Source: Luminiphilus sp. (lineage in GTDB: Bacteria > Pseudomonadota > Gammaproteobacteria > Pseudomonadales > Halieaceae). Taken from it: a stretch of DNA of 10,471 bases. The stretch covers positions 1 through 10,471 of the forward strand of contig JAQXEB010000121.1 in assembly GCA_029251065.1 (NCBI GenBank). Direction: 5' to 3'. A program made the translations under genes and the position numbers. The notes under the pieces were generated by a model. It was not told the DNA's origin and made no database searches. It was given only the letters and a program-made list of their open reading frames with translations. Each line of letters begins with the position of its first letter. Position 1 is the first letter of the stretch. Shown piece after piece: positions 6,878 to 10,471 of the stretch.

Positions 6878-7804
6878 TTAAAGAGAGGCGTAAAACGTCT
6901 CAATCGTTTCAGTCGTCTGCTCGAGGCACTCCCAGTGAGGCATACCCAGACTGGGATGAATACGATGGAACCGCCAACGACTATCACCCTCAAACTCTGC
7001 AAAACGCTCAAACGAAAGGTTCGGATCTTGATCGAAAAGAACCAGCACCGGAATATCCAGACGTCGGTAGAGCTCGTCCACCGCGTTAGGTGTAAACAGT
7101 CCCATGGACAAGAACTGAAGTGGCATCTGGTGGGCCTCTCCCTCGCGCGTCGTTTTTAACGCATAGCGCACCAATTCATCTGGGATCTGACCCAAAAAAT
7201 TCATGCCGTAAAAATAACGAATGCTGCGCTCTGCTCTCAGTAGTTTGTAAGCCCCACGACCCAAACCTGCAAAATTGAACAGCCGCTTCAATCGTCGTTG
7301 CGCCTTGGCAGAGGGTGGCGTTCGGGCTGAAAAACCACTGGGCGATATGAAGGTAAGACTCCGAACCTTCACATTGAATTCCACTACAGCACGCGCAACG
7401 AACTCACATCCGAGTGACAAGGCAACAATATCGGGCTCACCGCGATCCGATATTCGCGCAACAAATGCGGCAATCTCGCGAGCAAAATCTGGCGCAGAAA
7501 ATGAGCCTACAGCGCGGGTCGAGCGACCGAATCCCGGTAGGTCCGGAGCAAATACGGCGCGGGCAGGTCTGAAATATTGAAAGAGCGGCTTTAGTTCAAT
7601 GGCACTTGGCGCAGCATTAATGCTGTGTATGAAAACAATGGGGCGACCGTCTGCCTGCGTGTCAAAGTACCAATAAAGTGGATAGCCGCATTGACCGTCA
7701 ACGACCTCGCCCTCGCTGTCTATTGCTTGCTCAAGTTGCGTCATCTTGCTTGCTCTTTCGCTGTCGAGCTCTATACGCACCCGAGCCGGTCTAGACCTGT
7801 CCAT
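6878..7804 (-). CDS. Alpha/beta-fold hydrolase between crtD and bchI
   Basis: A protein of up to 308 residues with alpha/beta-hydrolase features: strand and oxyanion region IVFIHSINAAPSA (HS in place of the usual HG), APDLPGFGRS, the nucleophile elbow A128-L-S130-L-G132 (alanine instead of the first glycine of GxSxG), acid candidates D258/D260 in LVLFDQDP, and H290 in GMPHWECL. The triad is thus intact and an esterase- or lipase-like reaction is expected; the substrate is unknown. BchO, a magnesium-chelatase-associated protein, shares this fold but usually follows bchD, and the sequence is not clearly BchO; it could be a divergent one. The ATG at 7804 has no Shine-Dalgarno; the in-frame ATG at 7744 has AAAGAG eight bases ahead and may be the true start, giving 288 residues. 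It diverges from bchI and may share its PpsR-type control region. Confidence 0.8.
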   Translation of the reverse strand: MDRSRPARVRIELDSERASKMTQLEQAIDSEGEVVDGQCGYPLYWYFDTQADGRPIVFIHSINAAPSAIELKPLFQYFRPARAVFAPDLPGFGRSTRAVGSFSAPDFAREIAAFVARISDRGEPDIVALSLGCEFVARAVVEFNVKVRSLTFISPSGFSARTPPSAKAQRRLKRLFNFAGLGRGAYKLLRAERSIRYFYGMNFLGQIPDELVRYALKTTREGEAHQMPLQFLSMGLFTPNAVDELYRRLDIPVLVLFDQDPNLSFERFAEFEGDSRWRFHRIHPSLGMPHWECLEQTTETIETFYASL

Positions 7805-7824
7805 TCAGAAAAAATACATAAAAT

Positions 7825-7851
7825 TTGACAAATAATGTGTTTAAATAAAGT
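7825..7851 (+). promoter_or_regulatory. Candidate sigma70-type promoter for bchID
   Basis: A perfect TTGACA hexamer lies at 7825-7830 within AT-rich DNA. The best -10 match is TAAAGT at 7846-7851 (four of six), with a short 15-bp spacer, so the promoter is plausible but not strong. It would give a leader of roughly 65-70 nt before bchI. The first PpsR-type palindrome covers the -10, a position that fits repression. Confidence 0.4.
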
Positions 7852-7855
7852 GACA
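7838..7855 (+). promoter_or_regulatory. PpsR/CrtJ-type operator, site 1
   Basis: The sequence TGTTTAAATAAAGTGACA is an exact TGT-N12-ACA palindrome, the consensus for the PpsR/CrtJ repressor that silences bch, crt and puc genes in purple bacteria under oxygen or light. Its right half TGACA matches the extended consensus half-site. It overlaps the likely -10 of bchI and lies 34 bp from the ATG at 7804 of the divergent hydrolase gene. Confidence 0.62.
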
Positions 7856-7875
7856 TATCACCAACACACAAGCGC

Positions 7876-7893
7876 TGTGTTGTAGTGCCCACA
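7876..7893 (+). promoter_or_regulatory. PpsR/CrtJ-type operator, site 2
   Basis: TGTGTTGTAGTGCCCACA is a second exact TGT-N12-ACA palindrome, 38 bp downstream of site 1 centre to centre. Paired sites are common at PpsR/CrtJ-controlled promoters, where two tetramers or a looped complex bind cooperatively. It would lie in the transcribed leader if the candidate promoter is right. Its left arm also belongs to a small inverted repeat ACACA-N5-TGTGT (7866-7880). Confidence 0.55.
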
Positions 7894-7914
7894 CGCACTG
7901 GGCCTATTTTTTTT
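7884..7914 (+). terminator. Terminator-like hairpin plus T8 tract in the bchI leader (possible attenuator)
   Basis: GCCCA (7887-7891) can pair with TGGGC (7899-7903) around a seven-base loop. Three bases later comes a run of eight T (7907-7914), directly before the GGGGA ribosome-binding site. An alternative hairpin, AGTGC (7884-7888) with GCACT (7895-7899), excludes the first. The stems are only five base pairs, so an efficient terminator is unlikely; a weak attenuator or chance are both possible. Confidence 0.3.
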
Positions 7915-7925
7915 GGGGACAAATC

Positions 7926-8942
7926 ATGACCGTAGCGTATCCCTTTACGGCGATCGTTGGGCAAGACGACATGAAGCTTGCCTTGTCGATTGCTGCGGTA
8001 GATCCAAGCATTGGGGGCGTACTCGTTTTTGGTGAACGCGGTACGGGCAAATCAACCACTATTCGAGCGCTCGCTCAGCTGCTACCCAAAATCGCAGCGG
8101 TAAAAGACTGTCCCTACCAGTGTGATCCGCAGGCACCCAGTAAAAGTCTGTGTGCCCAGTGTCAAAAAACGAATCCCCTTAAGAGCCATAAAATTGCCAT
8201 CCCAGTGGTCGATCTTCCTCTGGGTGCTACAGAGGATCGGGTCCTCGGTGCGCTCGATATCGAAAAAGCCATCCACAACGGAGAAAAGGCGTTTCAACCC
8301 GGCTTACTCGCTGCTGCGAATCGCGGTTTTTTATACATCGATGAAGTCAATTTGCTTGAAGATCATATTGTAGACGCCTTGCTCGATGTCGCGGCCAGTG
8401 GGGTCAATGTCGTCGAACGTGAAGGCTTGAGCGTTCGACATCCAGCGCGCTTCGTTTTAGTGGGCAGCGGTAACCCAGAAGAAGGTGAACTGCGCCCCCA
8501 GCTCCTCGATCGGTTTGGTCTGTCTTTGGATGTGAGAACCCCTCGTGACATTCCTACCCGTGTTGAAATTATTAAGCTCCGCGATGCGTTTGATCAAGAC
8601 CCCGAGGGTTTCAGCAAACGCTTTTCACGAAAGGAAGGCGCACTTCGACGAAAGATTGATACCGCGCGTACCGCGGTTGACGCGGTCGATATGCCTACCG
8701 AAATTTTAGAAAAAGCCGCGTCATTGTGTCTCGAGCTCGGCACTGATGGACTGCGTGGAGAGCTGACACTGATCCGCAGTGCACGGGCGCTTGCGGCACT
8801 GAAGGGTCAAGAGGTCGCGACCCTTCAACATCTAAAACAGATTGCGCTATTTGTACTCAGGCATCGCCTGCGGCGCGACCCAATGGACGAGTCCAGTGCC
8901 GACGCTCGTGTCGAACGCGCAATCGCAACCTCACTCTCCTGA
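7926..8942 (+). CDS. bchI: Magnesium chelatase subunit I (BchI), AAA+ ATPase
   Basis: A 338-residue AAA+ protein. Walker A is G36-E-R-G-T-G-K42-S43, and Walker B is FLYID139-E140. The segment VLVGSGNPEEGELRPQLLDRFGL carries the sensor and arginine-finger residues typical of BchI/ChlI. BchI forms hexamers with BchD and drives ATP-dependent Mg2+ insertion into protoporphyrin IX on BchH, the first committed step of bacteriochlorophyll synthesis, in the cytoplasm. Length is close to Rhodobacter BchI (about 350). An insertion after Walker A has four cysteines: C62-x3-C66 and C76-x2-C79. The ATG has a strong GGGGA (7915-7919) seven bases ahead. The gene overlaps the start of bchD, so the two subunits are made from one transcript. 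The upstream region holds two PpsR-type operators, which suggests oxygen/light repression. Confidence 0.97.
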   Translation: MTVAYPFTAIVGQDDMKLALSIAAVDPSIGGVLVFGERGTGKSTTIRALAQLLPKIAAVKDCPYQCDPQAPSKSLCAQCQKTNPLKSHKIAIPVVDLPLGATEDRVLGALDIEKAIHNGEKAFQPGLLAAANRGFLYIDEVNLLEDHIVDALLDVAASGVNVVEREGLSVRHPARFVLVGSGNPEEGELRPQLLDRFGLSLDVRTPRDIPTRVEIIKLRDAFDQDPEGFSKRFSRKEGALRRKIDTARTAVDAVDMPTEILEKAASLCLELGTDGLRGELTLIRSARALAALKGQEVATLQHLKQIALFVLRHRLRRDPMDESSADARVERAIATSLS

Positions 8943-10471
8943 GCCCAACGGTGCAGGTCTGTGGCGCGACGCTGACTTAGCTGCAGCGCTTATTGCAGTG
9001 CTCGGACATACCGGCGGCGGCGTCCGAGTCATCGCGCAACCCGGTCCCGTCCGCGACTTTTGGCTCGACAACCTCAACTCGCGCATTGATCAATCCGCGC
9101 GACGGGTTCCGGGCGCCACGCCGACAGAACGGCTCATCGGCGGTATGGACATCACCGAGAGCATGCGCCTGGGAAAGCCAGTGCTTGCGCAAGGTGTTTT
9201 CGCAGAGTGCCACAACAGGCATATCGTTTTGCCAATGGCTGAGCGCCTACCAAAAGAGTTTACGGGTCATTGGTGTGCCGCAATGGATACCGGGACCGTA
9301 AAGGTGGCGCGTGATGGTCTCAGTCAAACCTCTAATGCGATGATCACAGTCATCGCGCTCGATGAAGGCATTGACGAAGAAACGCCCCCCGCGGCGCTGC
9401 TCGAAAGACTGTCAATGAGTATAAATCTTAATGAGATAAGCATTCGCTGCGTGGATGAACCCCTATTTTCCAATGGCGATATCAAACACGCTCAAGAACA
9501 CATGGACACCGTGTCGCTTGCTGACACGACTCTACTGCTCCTCACACAGTTGGCGGCATCGATGGGCATTCACTCCATTCGTGTGCTGCGATTCGCGGTG
9601 ATCGCATGCAAAGCGCTGACGCTGTTGCTGAAGACGGAGGAAACCGACGACGCGGTTATTCACCCGATTATTAGACTCATTTTTCTACCACGAGCCACCC
9701 ACATTCCAGCACCGCCCGAAGACCCTGTGCCACCTGAAGACACCGCCCCCCTCCCTGAGGACAGCCAGCAACCCGATTCCGCACAGCAACAAGGCGAGCA
9801 TCAGGAGGCCGATGAGGCCGTCCAATCTGCGATTGCTGAGCTGCCCACAGACCTTTTAGCCACCTTGTTAAAGCGTGCCGAGCGCAGCCGAATGCGGCAA
9901 AATAAGGCCGGTAATTCTGGACAGATTGCGCAAGACAAGCAGCGTGGAAGACCGATCGGTGTGAGACGCGGAGAGCTCAAGCGCGGGCATCGCATTGACA
10001 TACCCGCGACCCTCAGGGCGGCGGCACCCTTTCAAGCCGTTCGCGCACGATGGGACCTGTCCAATCACCAGCAAGCAAGCCTTTACATTGAACCTCAAGA
10101 CATTCGAGTCAAACGCTTCGAGCAGCGGAAATCCAGCGTCATGATCTTCGCCGTTGATGCCTCAGGCAGCAGTGCTCATCAGCGCATGGCAGAAGCCAAG
10201 GGAGCGATCGAACTATTGCTCGCCGATTGCTATTCACACCGGACTGAAGTGGCACTCATTAGCTTTAAAGGCGAATCAGCAGATATCCTTCTTCCACCGA
10301 CACGCTCGCTGGTGAGGGCGAAGCGCACGCTCGCGCAACTGCCCGGTGGCGGCGGTACGCCAATGGCAGCAGCGCTTCAAACAATTTACGACTTAGCAAC
10401 AACGGTAGAAGCAACGGGTGCGACACCGACATACGTGCTACTGACTGACGGGGCGTCAAATGTCGCACGCG
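8896..10471 (+). CDS. bchD: Magnesium chelatase subunit D (BchD), 3' end outside window
   Basis: The frame stays open to the last base; about 525 residues are visible. Order: an AAA+-like domain lacking a Walker A GKS (residues about 20-260, with VRVIAQPGPVRDFW and GATPTERLIGGMDI typical of BchD), a proline- and acid-rich linker (about 271-310, with three P-x-ED repeats), a basic stretch (RGRPIGVRRGELKRG), and an integrin-I/von Willebrand A domain with the MIDAS motif D421-A-S-G-S425 and the later TDG near 518. BchD is the platform subunit of the chelatase and bridges BchI to BchH. No ATG fits the frame near the start. GTG at 8896, with GGA eight bases ahead, is preferred; GTG at 8908 is the alternative, and the next upstream stop is at 8833. 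The gene overlaps bchI by 47 bp. Only the end of the VWA domain is missing. Confidence 0.93.
   Translation, partial: MPTLVSNAQSQPHSPEPNGAGLWRDADLAAALIAVLGHTGGGVRVIAQPGPVRDFWLDNLNSRIDQSARRVPGATPTERLIGGMDITESMRLGKPVLAQGVFAECHNRHIVLPMAERLPKEFTGHWCAAMDTGTVKVARDGLSQTSNAMITVIALDEGIDEETPPAALLERLSMSINLNEISIRCVDEPLFSNGDIKHAQEHMDTVSLADTTLLLLTQLAASMGIHSIRVLRFAVIACKALTLLLKTEETDDAVIHPIIRLIFLPRATHIPAPPEDPVPPEDTAPLPEDSQQPDSAQQQGEHQEADEAVQSAIAELPTDLLATLLKRAERSRMRQNKAGNSGQIAQDKQRGRPIGVRRGELKRGHRIDIPATLRAAAPFQAVRARWDLSNHQQASLYIEPQDIRVKRFEQRKSSVMIFAVDASGSSAHQRMAEAKGAIELLLADCYSHRTEVALISFKGESADILLPPTRSLVRAKRTLAQLPGGGGTPMAAALQTIYDLATTVEATGATPTYVLLTDGASNVAR

Noticed and set aside
6629..7159. 176-codon plus-strand frame with repeated LTGHW-type units
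   Set aside because: It is out of frame with crtD and antisense to the hydrolase; its internal repeat is just the 15-bp DNA repeat read in another phase.
7880..7910. TTGTAG...TATTTT as a bchI promoter
   Set aside because: The spacer is 19 bp and transcription would begin at or within the ribosome-binding site, leaving almost no leader.
8993..9301. 102-codon plus-strand frame within bchD
   Set aside because: It lies wholly inside bchD in another frame; the bchD frame carries the conserved motifs.
1..10471. CRISPR array, tRNA, rRNA, insertion sequence or phage element
   Set aside because: No spaced direct repeats, no transposase or integrase-like frame, and no RNA-gene pattern was seen on either strand; the only tandem repeat is the 15-bp unit at the crtD end.

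Overview
The window looks like one edge of a photosynthesis gene cluster from an aerobic anoxygenic phototrophic proteobacterium. Its right half holds bchI and the start of bchD (two magnesium-chelatase subunits of bacteriochlorophyll synthesis), and its middle holds a crtD-type carotenoid desaturase. Moderate GC, tight packing and the mixture of purple-bacterial pigment genes with alkylsulfatase-like, P450 and sterol-desaturase-like genes would fit a marine gammaproteobacterium of the OM60/NOR5 (Halieaceae) type. That taxon is an inference from style and context; no rRNA or other marker gene is present.

Layout. Bases 1-537 hold the C-terminal half of a MATE-family exporter (+). It converges on, and overlaps by 22 bp, a metallo-beta-lactamase-fold hydrolase with an alkylsulfatase-type dimerisation region (516-1799, -). 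A 121-bp divergent gap follows, then a two-gene + strand unit: a fatty-acid-hydroxylase/sterol-desaturase superfamily membrane enzyme (1921-2808) and, 7 nt later, a small CxxC protein (2816-3211). That unit converges with a 29-bp overlap on a cytochrome P450 (3183-4559, -). Divergent from the P450, after 46 bp, is a second + strand unit: a polytopic membrane protein resembling DUF2306 (4606-5352), whose stop shares one base with the start of crtD (5352-6836). The end of crtD carries a 15-bp tandem repeat that repeats the in-frame stop codon. An alpha/beta hydrolase (6878-7804, -) lies between crtD and bchI and is divergent from bchI. bchI (7926-8942) and bchD (8896 to the window edge) overlap.

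Regulation. The 121-bp hydrolase/bchI gap holds two exact TGT-N12-ACA palindromes, the consensus operator of the redox/light repressor PpsR (CrtJ). One overlaps the best promoter candidate. Next to bchI is a GC-rich hairpin followed by eight T, just before the ribosome-binding site, which could be a weak attenuator.

How the genes fit together. BchI and BchD are the AAA+ motor and the platform/integrin-like subunit that, with BchH (not in the window), insert Mg2+ into protoporphyrin IX. CrtD introduces the 3,4 double bond of 1-hydroxy-carotenoids on the way to spirilloxanthin-type pigments. The P450, the di-iron hydroxylase, the small CxxC protein, the DUF2306-like protein and the alpha/beta hydrolase have no assigned role here. 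Their position beside crtD and bchI makes pigment or membrane-lipid tailoring possible but unproven. I saw no mobile element, CRISPR array, tRNA or rRNA.
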